Positions 6,918 through 16,132 of a stretch of 64,000 bases of DNA are shown here, one piece after another (positions within the stretch are counted from its first letter, which is position 1; each line of letters opens with the position of its first letter). Made by a program: the position numbers and the translations under genes. Below the pieces are notes generated by a model, which did not search any database, was not told where the DNA came from, and saw only the letters and a list, made by a program, of their open reading frames with translations. The stretch is from Sphingopyxis sp. YR583 (GTDB lineage Bacteria; Pseudomonadota; Alphaproteobacteria; Sphingomonadales; Sphingomonadaceae), in assembly GCF_900108295.1 (NCBI RefSeq), contig NZ_FNWK01000001.1, positions 186,001-250,000 of the forward strand, given 5' to 3'.

Positions 6918-9028
6918 CGGATCGCCCCTTTCAGACGAAGGGCATTGCCGACGACGATCAGTGACGAACCCGACATCGCGATCGCGGCGACGAGCGGCGT
7001 CACGAAGCCGAGGAATGCGAGCGGCACCGCGATGACATTATAGCCGATCGCGAGCAGAAAGTTCTGCCGCACGATCGCCTGCGTCCGCCTCGCCATCCGC
7101 ACGGTTTGCGCCACCGGCATCATCCGGTCGCCGAGGAAGATACAGTCGGCAGCGTTCTTGCCGACGTCGCTCGCCGATCCCGGCGCCATCGAGGCATGAC
7201 CGGCGGCAAGTGCCGGTCCGTCGTTGAGGCCGTCGCCGATCATCAGCACCTTGCGGCCGAGCGCGACCTGGCGTTCGATCGCCTCCAGCTTGTCCTGCGG
7301 GCTCATCCCCGTCTGCGCGGTCAGCCCGAGCTGGCGCGCTACCGGTGCGACGGCCTCGGCGCGGTCACCCGACAGGATCATCGCCTCGATGCCCTGCCCT
7401 GCCAGCGCACCGATCGCCTCGGCGGCGTCGGGCCGCAGCCGGTCGGCAAAACGGATCGTCGCGACCGCCCTTCCATCGACCGACAACTCGGTCGCGAGCG
7501 CGTCGCCAAGACCCACATCCTGCGGCCGCCCGAGCTTCACGACGCGATCGCCCCAAAGCGCCTCGATACCGAAACCGGGCGTTTCGCGGATCGACGTCAT
7601 TTCGGCGGGCCGGACGTCGAACGTCTGCAATCCCCGCGTCAAAGCTTCGCTGAGCGGGTGTCGGCTCGCCTGCGACAGCGCGAGGATCAGCGACTTCACG
7701 CCGATGTCGAACCGTTCGAGGCCGATTGCCTCGGGACGTCCAAGCGTCAGCGTGCCGGTCTTGTCGACAAGCGCGCGATCGACCTCGGCGAGCCGTTCGA
7801 GCGCCGATCCGTCCTTGATGAGTACGCCGGCGCGCATCAATTCGCCTGCCGCGACGATCTGCGCCGCCGGAACTGCCAGCCCGAGCGCGCAGGGGCAGGT
7901 AATGATCAGCACCGCCGCCGCGATCAGCAGGCTGTGATGCCAACCCACGCCTGCGACCATCCACCCCGCAAACGCCATCAGCGCAAGGCAGTGCACCGCC
8001 GGCGCATAGAGCCGCGCCGCGCGGTCGGCGATGCGGACATAGCGCGACTTGCCTTGCGCCGCCTCGCCCATCAGGCGCGCGATGTCGGCGATGGCGGTGT
8101 CGGCGCCCGCCGCCGACACGCGCACGCGGATCGGTGCGTCGAGATTCAAGGTGCCGGCGTGGACCCTGTCGTCGGGGCGGACCGATTGCGGCGCGCTTTC
8201 GCCCGTCAGCAGCGACAGATCGAGTTGGCTGGTCCCGCCGATGACCACACCGTCGGCGGACAGCCGCTCGCCCGCCGCGACGAGCATCACCATTTCGGGT
8301 TCCAGCGCGGTCGCATCGACCCAGCGGCTGCGACCATCGTCGCCGAGCACCATCGCGCCGGTTCCCATGTTGCGCAGCAGCGCCGTCACCCCGCCGCGCG
8401 CGCGATCGCGCATCACGCTGTCGAGCCAGCGGCCGCATAGCAGGAAAAAGAGCAGCATCGCCGCACCGTCGAAATAGGCGTGCGGGCCGCTAGTCGCCGT
8501 CTCGTACAGGCTGATCGCGCAGACGAGCGCGACGCCGATGCTGATCGGCACGTCCATATTTGTGCGACCGTAGCGGAGCGCCCGCCACGCCGAGCGGAAA
8601 AAGGGGCGTCCGGCATAAGCGACAGTCGGCAGCGCGATCGCCGCCGACAGCCAGTGGAACAGGTCGCGCGTCGCGCCCGTCGCACCCGACCAGACCGACA
8701 CCGACAGCAGCATGATGTTCATCATCGCGAAGCCCGACACCGCCACAGCGCGCAGCAGTTCGCGGCTGGTTTCCGCTTCGGCATCGGCTTCGTCGGGTCC
8801 GGTCCCGATCGGGTGCGCTTCGAACCCCAGGTTCGAAAACGCACCGATCAGGTCGGGCATGTCGGTGTCGGGGGTGCAGGAAAGATGCACGCGCTTTTCG
8901 GTGAAATTGACGCGCGCGGCGGCGATGCGCCTGTCACGCACCAGCCCCTGCTCGAGCTTTGCAATGCAGCCGGCGCAGCGGATGTCGGGCACCGCGAAGT
9001 CGCGTTCGACGAGAGCGGTGGCGTTCAT
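6914..9028 (-). CDS. ccoI: Copper-translocating P1B-type ATPase CcoI (FixI)
   Basis: An inner-membrane ATPase (704 aa) that delivers copper for cbb3 oxidase assembly. Order: an N-terminal heavy-metal domain with CAGC; membrane helices; the actuator TGES; the CPC metal site in ITCPCALGLAVP; the phosphorylation motif DKTGTLTLGRPEA; the ATP-binding SRHPLSEAL (HP) motif; and GDGLNDGPAL. ATG 9028 is chosen because it starts directly before the metal-binding domain and overlaps the ccoH stop. The frame stays open upstream but would run into ccoH. Its place between ccoH and ccoS is the standard ccoGHIS order and separates it from a general copper exporter. Confidence 0.95.
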   Translation of the reverse strand: MNATALVERDFAVPDIRCAGCIAKLEQGLVRDRRIAAARVNFTEKRVHLSCTPDTDMPDLIGAFSNLGFEAHPIGTGPDEADAEAETSRELLRAVAVSGFAMMNIMLLSVSVWSGATGATRDLFHWLSAAIALPTVAYAGRPFFRSAWRALRYGRTNMDVPISIGVALVCAISLYETATSGPHAYFDGAAMLLFFLLCGRWLDSVMRDRARGGVTALLRNMGTGAMVLGDDGRSRWVDATALEPEMVMLVAAGERLSADGVVIGGTSQLDLSLLTGESAPQSVRPDDRVHAGTLNLDAPIRVRVSAAGADTAIADIARLMGEAAQGKSRYVRIADRAARLYAPAVHCLALMAFAGWMVAGVGWHHSLLIAAAVLIITCPCALGLAVPAAQIVAAGELMRAGVLIKDGSALERLAEVDRALVDKTGTLTLGRPEAIGLERFDIGVKSLILALSQASRHPLSEALTRGLQTFDVRPAEMTSIRETPGFGIEALWGDRVVKLGRPQDVGLGDALATELSVDGRAVATIRFADRLRPDAAEAIGALAGQGIEAMILSGDRAEAVAPVARQLGLTAQTGMSPQDKLEAIERQVALGRKVLMIGDGLNDGPALAAGHASMAPGSASDVGKNAADCIFLGDRMMPVAQTVRMARRTQAIVRQNFLLAIGYNVIAVPLAFLGFVTPLVAAIAMSGSSLIVVGNALRLKGAIR

Positions 9029-9495
9029 TGAATATCCTCGCGGTAGCGGGCTTCGTCGGCGCCGCGACGGACGATGAGGTCGAGCCGCCAGCGCCCCAAC
9101 ACCAGCGGCTCGACCGAGCGCAGCACGCCGCCCGTCGCCGGCTCGAAACGGAGCGCGACGGGCGCGGTGCGCCCAACGGGGTGATTGATCGTCGCGGAGG
9201 CCTGAATGCCGTCCAGCAAGCGGCCGTCCTTGCGGATCGTCAGCACGACGTGCCGATCCGTATCGAGCGTGACGCTCTTGTCCCAACCCAGCCGCGCCTG
9301 CGCATCGGCGCGTTTCAGCCATTCATTATAACGCTGGCTCGCGACATAGCTGTTCTCGACCACCTTCCCGCCGAAAGTCGACATGGCGAAGCGTGCCATG
9401 GTGAAATTGACCGTCATCACCACCGCGAAAAAGGCGACGAGAATCGCGGCCATGTGCCAGCCGGTGAAGGTCTTCGGTTTGCGTGTGTCGGTCAT
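9025..9495 (-). CDS. ccoH: cbb3 oxidase assembly protein CcoH (FixH)
   Basis: A 156-residue protein with one N-terminal transmembrane helix (HMAAILVAFFAVVMTVNFTMARFAM region) and a periplasmic FixH domain, with conserved VVENSYVASQRYNEWL and a beta-rich end. CcoH stays associated with cbb3 oxidase during assembly, close to CcoN. The start overlaps the ccoG stop and the end overlaps the ccoI start, both by four bases. Confidence 0.92.
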   Translation of the reverse strand: MTDTRKPKTFTGWHMAAILVAFFAVVMTVNFTMARFAMSTFGGKVVENSYVASQRYNEWLKRADAQARLGWDKSVTLDTDRHVVLTIRKDGRLLDGIQASATINHPVGRTAPVALRFEPATGGVLRSVEPLVLGRWRLDLIVRRGADEARYREDIQ

Positions 9496-10949
9496 TGTCC
9501 CGTCTCCGGCCGGTCGAACTGGATGGTGTCGCTGTCACCGCGCGGATCGCCGTCGAGCCCGCGCGTGCTGATTGTGAAATCCTGCCGCGCCGGGCCGGTG
9601 CCGGGCGCCGCGATGAAGAGTTTGATGCTCGTGACGCTGTCGGCGGGCAGCGCCAGTTCGACGCGCTGCCCGGCATTTTCGCGCGAGCCGGCGTCGGTCC
9701 ACAACGCCGCACCGGCGAGACCGCTCACGCTCACCGCAACCCGCCGCGGCCGCGTTTCCATGTTGCGCAGCTTCAGCGTGTAATTGTTGCGGATCTGCCC
9801 GTCGGAAAGCTGGACGTAGAGTGGGCTTCGTTCGTGCTGCACGGCGAGGTCGAGCCGTGTGCGCTGACCGAGTGAGAAGAGCATCGCCGCACCGATCGCG
9901 GTCCAGACGCCGAAATAGATCAACGTGCGCGGACGGGTCAGCGTCTTGCGAACTGGCTGTCCGATGCCCCCCGCCTTTTCGGTCGCCGCATCGTCGAGCG
10001 TGCAATAGTCGATCAGCCCGCGTGGGCGCCCGACCTGTTTCATCACGCCGTCGCAGGCGTCGATGCACAGCGCGCAGGTGATACAGCCGATCTGCGGCCC
10101 TTCGCGGATGTCGATCCCCGTCGGGCACACCGCGACGCATTGGTTGCAGTCGATGCAGTCACCGAACGCGTCGGGATGCGCCTGTGCCTTCTTGACGCTG
10201 CCGCGCGGTTCGCCGCGCCAGTCCTTATAGGTTACCAGCAGCGATTTTTCGTCCATCATTGCGGTCTGGATGCGCGGCCAGGGGCACATATAGACGCACA
10301 CCTGTTCGCGCAGGAAACCGCCAAGGATGAAGGTCGTCGCGGTGAGGACGGCGACGGTGCCATAGGCGACGGGTGCCGCCTGCCCGGTCCAGAAATCCAG
10401 CGTGAGCGTCGGCGCATCGGCAAAATACATGATCCACGCGCCGCCGGTCCAGAAGGCGATAGCGAGATAGATCAGATATTTGGCGCCACGCTTTACGGTC
10501 TTTTCGAATGTCCACGGACCGTTGGCCAGCCGGACCTGCGCATTGCGATCGCCGTCGACCAGCCGGTCGACATGCTGGAACAGGTCGGTCCAAACCGTCT
10601 GCGGACAGGCATAGCCGCACCAGGCGCGCCCCACAGCGCTGGTGACGAGGAACAGCCCGATCCCCGCCATGATGAGCAGACCGGCGACATAATAGAATTC
10701 GTGCGGCCAGATTTCGATCTGGAACATGTAGAAGCGCCGGTTCGCCAGGTCGACGAGCACCGCCTGATCGGGCGCATAGGGGCCGCGGTCCCAGCGTATC
10801 CACGGCGTGCCGTAATAGATCGCCAGCGTCACCGCCATGATCGCCCATTTGAAGCGGCGGAAGGGACCGTTCACCGCCTTCGGGTAAACGCCCTTCCGCG
10901 CTTCATAGAGCGGAGCCGGCTGGCCGGAGAGGTCTTCAGGGCTTGCCAT
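9492..10949 (-). CDS. ccoG: cbb3 oxidase accessory ferredoxin protein CcoG (FixG)
   Basis: A membrane protein (485 aa) with polyferredoxin cysteines, reported in this family to reduce copper for oxidase assembly. Several transmembrane segments are followed by two 4Fe-4S motifs (CIDCNQCVAVCP and CITCALCIDAC), the YACPQTVWTD and CMYCPWPRIQ-like NapH/FixG segments, and a C-terminal Ig-like FixG domain. ATG 10949 (MASPEDL) has a GGGAG ribosome site and overlaps the end of ccoP by 14 bp. A longer upstream frame inside ccoP is less likely. Confidence 0.94.
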   Translation of the reverse strand: MASPEDLSGQPAPLYEARKGVYPKAVNGPFRRFKWAIMAVTLAIYYGTPWIRWDRGPYAPDQAVLVDLANRRFYMFQIEIWPHEFYYVAGLLIMAGIGLFLVTSAVGRAWCGYACPQTVWTDLFQHVDRLVDGDRNAQVRLANGPWTFEKTVKRGAKYLIYLAIAFWTGGAWIMYFADAPTLTLDFWTGQAAPVAYGTVAVLTATTFILGGFLREQVCVYMCPWPRIQTAMMDEKSLLVTYKDWRGEPRGSVKKAQAHPDAFGDCIDCNQCVAVCPTGIDIREGPQIGCITCALCIDACDGVMKQVGRPRGLIDYCTLDDAATEKAGGIGQPVRKTLTRPRTLIYFGVWTAIGAAMLFSLGQRTRLDLAVQHERSPLYVQLSDGQIRNNYTLKLRNMETRPRRVAVSVSGLAGAALWTDAGSRENAGQRVELALPADSVTSIKLFIAAPGTGPARQDFTISTRGLDGDPRGDSDTIQFDRPETGQ

Positions 10950-11862
10950 CGGCTCCCGTCCCCTCGGCGGCAGGCGCCAGCCCCTTTTCGCCGCCGCCCA
11001 GCGAATAGACATAGGCCGACAGCATCTTGATCGTCACCGGATCGAGCCGGCCTCCCCAGCGCGGCATCACGCCGTTGCGCGGCTGGTTGATCGTCGCGGT
11101 CAGGCTGTCGCGATCGCCGCCATAGAGCCAGATCGCGTCGGTCAGCTTCGGCGCGCCGACCTGCCGCCCGCCTTCGCCGCCCGCGCCGTGGCAGACCGCA
11201 CAATTGTCGGCAAACAGCGTCGCGCCACGCGCCGACGACGCGCTCGGCTTTTCCTGACGGCTGAGCGTGCGGACGAAGCTGACGACATCGCCGATCTGCG
11301 CCGCATCGAGAATGCCTTCGCGGCCGAAAGCGGGCATCAGGCTGGTGCGCGTTGCCTTGTGATCGGGGTTCCGGATGCCCTGCGTCACCGTATATTCGAT
11401 GGCCGCCAGATCGCCACCCCACAGCCAGTCGTCGTCGGTCAGGCTGGGATAGAGATTTTTCACCCCTGCCGCTCCGGCACCATGGCACTGGACACAATGC
11501 ACGCGGAACGCCGCGCCACCGCCCTGCACCGCCGCCTGCATCAGTTCGGGCTTGGCCGGCAGATCGGCGATCGCGGTCGCAGCGATCGCGTTGACCATCG
11601 GCGCACGGCGCTTGGCGTCGGCCGCCATTTCCTTTGCAAGGTCGCCGCGGCTTGACCAGCCGAGCACGCCCTTGGTCGCGCTGTCGACCATCGGCCACGC
11701 CGGATAGAGGACGACATAGGCGAGCCCCCAGACGATCGTGGCGTAGAAGGTCCAGAGCCACCAGCGCGGCATCGGGGTGTCGAATTCCTCGATCCCGTCC
11801 CACTCGTGACCGACCGTGCTCGTGCCGGTCGCTTCGTCGATGCGCTGTTTCAGGTCAGCCAT
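10936..11862 (-). CDS. ccoP: cbb3-type oxidase diheme cytochrome c subunit CcoP
   Basis: A membrane-anchored cytochrome c subunit (308 aa) that passes electrons to CcoO/CcoN. The N terminus has the typical DGIEEFDTPMPRWWLWTFYATI segment leading into a transmembrane helix and VVLYPAWP. Two heme c motifs, CVQCH and CAVCH, lie about 100 residues apart in the periplasmic part, each with a downstream Met ligand candidate (SLMPAFG, GVMPRWGG). The start overlaps the end of ccoQ by 8 bp. Confidence 0.96.
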   Translation of the reverse strand: MADLKQRIDEATGTSTVGHEWDGIEEFDTPMPRWWLWTFYATIVWGLAYVVLYPAWPMVDSATKGVLGWSSRGDLAKEMAADAKRRAPMVNAIAATAIADLPAKPELMQAAVQGGGAAFRVHCVQCHGAGAAGVKNLYPSLTDDDWLWGGDLAAIEYTVTQGIRNPDHKATRTSLMPAFGREGILDAAQIGDVVSFVRTLSRQEKPSASSARGATLFADNCAVCHGAGGEGGRQVGAPKLTDAIWLYGGDRDSLTATINQPRNGVMPRWGGRLDPVTIKMLSAYVYSLGGGEKGLAPAAEGTGADGKP

Positions 11863-12013
11863 GCTCGTCGTCCTTGAAGATCATGTTCGCGGCCTCGTCG
11901 TTGCGGGCGCGCGCGCTCGGCCGGAACGGCCAGGCGATGAGGGTGAGGAACAGCAGGGTCATGGCGAGCAGCCCCCAACTGTCGGCGAAATGGCGAAGCG
12001 CGTCGTAGCTCAT
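11855..12013 (-). CDS. ccoQ: cbb3-type oxidase small subunit CcoQ
   Basis: A 52-residue protein: [16 protein letters not shown], one hydrophobic helix ([16 protein letters not shown]), then a polar tail with [16 protein letters not shown], the usual layout of CcoQ/FixQ, which stabilises the CcoP-CcoNO complex. The ATG overlaps the ccoO stop (ATGA). The position between ccoO and ccoP is diagnostic. Confidence 0.93.
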   Translation of the reverse strand: MSYDALRHFADSWGLLAMTLLFLTLIAWPFRPSARARNDEAANMIFKDDEHG

Positions 12014-12774
12014 CGCGCCGCCTCCGTTTCGCCGGGGCGTTCCTGCGGCGCAGCCTTGTCGACGTCGACGAGCGTGCCGAGCATCTGGAGATAGGCGATC
12101 AGCGCATCCATCTCGGTCACCCGCGCGGGGTCGCCGTCGAAGTCGCGGACCTGCGCCTTTGGATAGCGTTTCTGCAGGTCGCCCGCGCCGGCGTCGGGAT
12201 CGGCCTGCGCCTTGATGTCCTCGTTCGCCTTTTCGATATCGACCTTCGTATAGGGAACGCCGACGCGATAGAGCGCGGTCAGGTCGTTCGCCATGTCGCC
12301 GGTTTCGAGGTCGCGGTCTGCCAGGAAGGCATAGGGCGGCATGATCGATTCGGGCACGACGCTGCGCGGGTCGACCAGATGCGCCCTGTGCCATTCATCC
12401 GAATAGCGGCCGCCGACGCGCGCGAGATCGGGTCCGGTACGCTTCGACCCCCATTGGAACGGATGGTCGTACATGCTCTCGGCGGCGAGGCTGTAGTGGC
12501 CGTAGCGTTCGACCTCGTCGCGGAACGGACGGATCATCTGGCTGTGGCAGGTATAGCAGCCTTCGCGCATATAGATGTTGCGCCCGGCGAGCTCGAGCGG
12601 GGTATAGGGGCGCATCCCCTCGACCTTCTCGACCGTGTTGTCGATCCAGAAGAGCGGCGCGATCTCGACGATACCGCCGATCGTGACCGTGAGCAGCGCG
12701 AGCGCGCCGAGCAAGGTCACGTTGCGCTCGATCTTCTTGTGGCTGAAGCCCTTTTTGGCGGGTTTGGTGGCCAT
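12010..12774 (-). CDS. ccoO: cbb3-type oxidase monoheme cytochrome c subunit CcoO
   Basis: A 254-residue membrane-anchored cytochrome c. A basic N terminus is followed by one helix ([25 protein letters not shown]), then the heme motif [20 protein letters not shown] and the conserved [25 protein letters not shown]...[11 protein letters not shown]. It forms the CcoNO core with ccoN, which ends 12 bp upstream. The length is normal for the family. Confidence 0.96.
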   Translation of the reverse strand: MATKPAKKGFSHKKIERNVTLLGALALLTVTIGGIVEIAPLFWIDNTVEKVEGMRPYTPLELAGRNIYMREGCYTCHSQMIRPFRDEVERYGHYSLAAESMYDHPFQWGSKRTGPDLARVGGRYSDEWHRAHLVDPRSVVPESIMPPYAFLADRDLETGDMANDLTALYRVGVPYTKVDIEKANEDIKAQADPDAGAGDLQKRYPKAQVRDFDGDPARVTEMDALIAYLQMLGTLVDVDKAAPQERPGETEAAR

Positions 12775-12786
12775 GATCCGGGCTCC

Positions 12787-14445
12787 TTATTCGGCGGGGA
12801 CGGGCGCGAGCGGACGGTCCGCCGCGGCGTTGTACGGGGTTTCGGTCATCGGCTTTTCGGTGCGGACCCTGCCGCCGAGCGTTGCCCAGACGTTGAAGAC
12901 CATGATCAGGAAGCCCGCGAGGTACATCGCCCCGCCCGCGGCGCGGATCAGGTACATCGGGTGCATCGCCGCGACGCTTTCGACGAAGCTGTAGACGAGG
13001 TAGCCGTCGGCGCCATATTCGCGCCACATCAGCCCCTGCATGATGCCCGCGACCCACATCGAAGCGGCGTAGAAAACGATCCCCACGGTCGCGAGCCAGA
13101 AGTGCCAATTAACCATGCGCAGGCTGTAGAGCCGCTCGCGGCCCCACAGGCGCGGCACGAGATAATAGACGCAGGCGAAGGTGATCATGCCGTTCCAGCC
13201 GAGCGCGCCCGAATGCACATGGCCGATCGTCCAGTCGGTGTAATGCGACATGGAGTTGACCCATTTGATCGACATCATCGGGCCTTCGAAGGTGCTCATG
13301 CCGTAGAAGGCGAGCGCCATCACCATCATGCGGATGATCGGGTCGGTGCGGATCTTGTCCCACGCGCCGTTCAGCGTCATCAGCCCGTTGATCATGCCGC
13401 CCCAGCTCGGCATCCACAGGATCACCGAAAAGACCATGCCCAGCGTCTGCGCCCAGTCGGGCAGCGCGGTATAATGAAGGTGGTGCGGCCCCGCCCAGAT
13501 GTAGAGGAAGATCAGCGACCAGAAGTGGATGATCGACAGGCGATAGCTGTACACCGGCCGCTCGGCCTGCTTCGGCACGAAATAATACATCATCGCGAGG
13601 AAGCCCGCGGTCAGGAAGAAGCCGACCGCATTATGCCCGTACCACCATTGCGTCAGCGCATCCTGCACCCCGGCAAAGGCGGCGTAGCTCTTCGACCCGA
13701 AGATGCTGGCGGGCATCGACAGATTGTTGACGATGTGGAGCATCGCGATGGTGACGATGAAGCTGAGGTAAAACCAGTTCGCGACATAGATATGCGGTTC
13801 GCGGCGCTTCACGATCGTGCCGACGAAGACCACCAGATAGGCGACCCAGACGATCGTCAGCCACAGATCGACATACCATTCGGGCTCGGCATATTCCTTG
13901 GCCGCGGTGACGCCCATCAGATAGCCGGTCGCGGCGAGCACGATGAAGAGCTGGTATCCCCAGAAAACGAAACGCGCGAGCGTCGGGAAGGCGAGCCGCG
14001 CGCGGCAAGTGCGCTGGACGACATAATAGCTCGTCGCGATCAGGGCATTGCCGCCAAAGGCAAAGATCACCGCCGAGGTGTGCAGCGGCCGCAGGCGCCC
14101 GAAGGTCGTATATTCGAGATTGAGGTTGAGCGCCGGAAAGGCGAGCTGGAGCGCAATGAACAGGCCGGCCGCCATCCCCGCGACGCCCCAGAACAAGGTC
14201 GCGATGACGCCCCAGCGGATCGGATCATCGTCATAGACGCCCTGATCGGCGGGCATCTTCAGCAGGCCGCGCGTCAGGGCGCCATAATCGGCGCGCGTGA
14301 CGGTCGCCCACAGCATGGCGAGGCACGCCAACGCGACGATGATCATGTGCACCGCGAACGGCGCATCGACCGCAAGCGCCGCCATCACCAGCGCGAGCAG
14401 GGTCAATCCCAGCCAGCCTCCCGCCTTTGTTACCAGACCGTCCAT
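12787..14445 (-). CDS. ccoN: cbb3-type cytochrome c oxidase catalytic subunit CcoN
   Basis: The heme-copper oxidase subunit I of high-affinity oxidase (552 aa). Conserved segments include [18 protein letters not shown] (low-spin heme His), [26 protein letters not shown] (CuB/Tyr helix), [13 protein letters not shown] and [20 protein letters not shown] 14445 ([13 protein letters not shown]) is chosen because the frame upstream lacks family similarity and would cover the FNR box at 14522-14535. It is the first gene of the leftward ccoNOQP-GHIS operon and is probably activated by FNR in low oxygen. Confidence 0.96.
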   Translation of the reverse strand: MDGLVTKAGGWLGLTLLALVMAALAVDAPFAVHMIIVALACLAMLWATVTRADYGALTRGLLKMPADQGVYDDDPIRWGVIATLFWGVAGMAAGLFIALQLAFPALNLNLEYTTFGRLRPLHTSAVIFAFGGNALIATSYYVVQRTCRARLAFPTLARFVFWGYQLFIVLAATGYLMGVTAAKEYAEPEWYVDLWLTIVWVAYLVVFVGTIVKRREPHIYVANWFYLSFIVTIAMLHIVNNLSMPASIFGSKSYAAFAGVQDALTQWWYGHNAVGFFLTAGFLAMMYYFVPKQAERPVYSYRLSIIHFWSLIFLYIWAGPHHLHYTALPDWAQTLGMVFSVILWMPSWGGMINGLMTLNGAWDKIRTDPIIRMMVMALAFYGMSTFEGPMMSIKWVNSMSHYTDWTIGHVHSGALGWNGMITFACVYYLVPRLWGRERLYSLRMVNWHFWLATVGIVFYAASMWVAGIMQGLMWREYGADGYLVYSFVESVAAMHPMYLIRAAGGAMYLAGFLIMVFNVWATLGGRVRTEKPMTETPYNAAADRPLAPVPAE

Positions 14446-14521
14446 ATCTCTGTCCCTGCTTGGCGCGGCCGTGCGGCTACGCGGTTCGGGACCGCCATGG
14501 ACGCGGGCGCGCCGCGAAACA

Positions 14522-14535
14522 TTGATCGGGATCAA
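14522..14535. promoter_or_regulatory. FNR/FixK-type operator between ccoN and ompW
   Basis: TTGATCGGGATCAA is a perfect match to TTGAT-N4-ATCAA. It lies 77 bp upstream of the ccoN start and 78 bp upstream of the divergent OmpW-like gene, so one site may serve both. An FNR-type regulator gene lies 0.8 kb away. Confidence 0.9.
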
Positions 14536-14613
14536 CGAACTTGTTGCGCCGCATCAATGCGCCCGCTGCGGTCTCGTCGCAGGGATGCGCCACCCAAACA
14601 GGAGGTAGATCCC

Positions 14614-15285
14614 ATGAAAACCAAAGCTCTCCCGCTCGTTGCAATCGCCGCCGCGCTCGCACTGCCCGGGCAGGCGTCCGCCAAGGCGGGCGACGTCCAG
14701 TTCAAGCTGTTCGCGACTTATGTCGCGCCCGACGGCAAGATCACCGACGTCAAGACCGACCTCATCGGCCTTCCCGCAGGCACGCAGAGCAAGGCCGACG
14801 ACAATGTCACGCCGACGGTCGCGATCGAATATTTCGTCGCCGACAATATCTCGCTCGAAACGATCGCGGGGGTGACGCAGCATGACGTGGGCGGGCGCGG
14901 CGCGCTGAACGGTGCGACGCTGGTATCGAACGCGAAGATCGTGCCCGCGACGCTGACGCTCAAATATCATTTCGGCAAGGATGGCGGCGTGCGGCCCTAT
15001 GTGGGCGCGGGGCCCAGCTATTTCATCTTCATCGACGAAAAGCCCGGCGCAACGACGCGCTCTTTGGGAGCGACACGGCAGAAGATGGGCGACAAGCTCG
15101 GCGCCGCGCTACAGGCGGGCATCGACATCCCGGTGAACGACAAGGGGCTGGCGCTGTCGATCGACGCCAAGCGCTATTTCCTGCGCCCGACCGCGACCTG
15201 GTATGCCGGCAGCACCGAAGTGCTGAAAACGCGGCACAAACTCGATCCGTGGGTGATCAGCGCCGGGGCTTCCTTCCGCTTCTGA
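14614..15285 (+). CDS. OmpW-family outer membrane protein
   Basis: A 223-residue protein with an N-terminal signal peptide (cleavage near GQASA-KAGD) and an eight-strand beta-barrel pattern. It has the OmpW-type VTPTVAIEYFVADNISLETIAGVTQHDV, LTLKYHF, RPYVGAGPSYFIF and C-terminal DPWVISAGASFRF, which ends in the Phe needed for BAM recognition. GGAGG lies 8 bp before the ATG. OmpW of enterobacteria is known to respond to FNR, which fits the FNR box 78 bp upstream here. The transported compound is unknown. Confidence 0.88.
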   Translation: MKTKALPLVAIAAALALPGQASAKAGDVQFKLFATYVAPDGKITDVKTDLIGLPAGTQSKADDNVTPTVAIEYFVADNISLETIAGVTQHDVGGRGALNGATLVSNAKIVPATLTLKYHFGKDGGVRPYVGAGPSYFIFIDEKPGATTRSLGATRQKMGDKLGAALQAGIDIPVNDKGLALSIDAKRYFLRPTATWYAGSTEVLKTRHKLDPWVISAGASFRF

Positions 15286-15294
15286 GCGAAAGCC

Positions 15295-15984
15295 CTATCC
15301 GGCCATATCCACCATCGCCGCGCGGTCGTTGATCACGATCTCGCGGCGCGAGGGCAAATCGACGACGCCGTCGGCTCGCATTTTCGTGAGCTGGCGGCTC
15401 GTCGTTTCGATCGTCAGGCCGAGGATATCGGCAATCTGCTGGCGTCCGAACGGCAATTCGAACCCGTCGCGCGCGCCCGATTGGCATCCCTGCCCCGTCA
15501 GGCGTTCGGACATTTCGAGCAGGAAGGACGCGACTTTCTCCGACGCCGATTTACGCCCGAGCAGCATCATCCAGTGACGCGCACGGTCGAGTTCGTCCAG
15601 CGTGCGGCGGAGCAGTTTCTGCTGGAGATCGGGGTGTGCGCTCGCAAACTCGTCGAAATTATTGCGGTTGAAAATGCAGACTTCGGCATCGGTCATCGCG
15701 GTGACGCTGTACGGGCTTTCCTTGCCGAACGGCCGGCCGATGAAATCCGAGGCGAAGACAACGCCGACGATCTGTTCGCGCCCGTCGGCAGTCGACACGA
15801 CGAGCTTGAGCACGCCTTCGAGGACATTGGCGACGACGGGTGCGCCATCACCTTCCCATAGCAGGGTCTGGCCGGCGCGCACCTTTTGCCGACGCCCCAT
15901 CTTGCCCAGCGCGGCAAGCTCCGCGGGGTTCAGGCTCGCGCAAATCGCACGGTTTCGGACAACGCAGGTCGCACAATCGGTCAC
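15295..15984 (-). CDS. FNR-type Crp-family transcriptional regulator
   Basis: An oxygen-sensing activator (229 aa) with cluster ligands visible at Cys4, Cys7 and Cys15 (CATCVVRNRAIC) and Cys103 (DAEVCIFN), the FNR [4Fe-4S] arrangement. The N-terminal cyclic-nucleotide-like fold is followed by a C-terminal HTH with ETTSRQLTKM, the E-x-x-S-R recognition pattern that reads TTGAT. The gene starts at GTG 15984. It ends 9 bp from the convergent OmpW gene. Targets in the window are the two boxes at 6515 and 14522. No FNR box was seen before its own start. Confidence 0.93.
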   Translation of the reverse strand: MTDCATCVVRNRAICASLNPAELAALGKMGRRQKVRAGQTLLWEGDGAPVVANVLEGVLKLVVSTADGREQIVGVVFASDFIGRPFGKESPYSVTAMTDAEVCIFNRNNFDEFASAHPDLQQKLLRRTLDELDRARHWMMLLGRKSASEKVASFLLEMSERLTGQGCQSGARDGFELPFGRQQIADILGLTIETTSRQLTKMRADGVVDLPSRREIVINDRAAMVDMAG

Positions 15985-16132
15985 CCGCTCGCCCTACAGG
16001 AAGGCGGCGGGTTTGGAAAGCAGACGAGGCAGCCGACTTCCTGGCATTTGCAGCGCCTGCTCCAGCCGCGCGCGACCTCCAAGAGGATTCCTCGCCGGCG
16101 CGCCGCGATGCAGCGCACCGACGAGGAAATTG

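Noticed and set aside
12379..14613. Open frame running upstream of the OmpW gene, antisense to ccoO/ccoN
   Set aside because: The OmpW signal peptide and ribosome site fix the start at 14614; the upstream part is antisense to oxidase genes.
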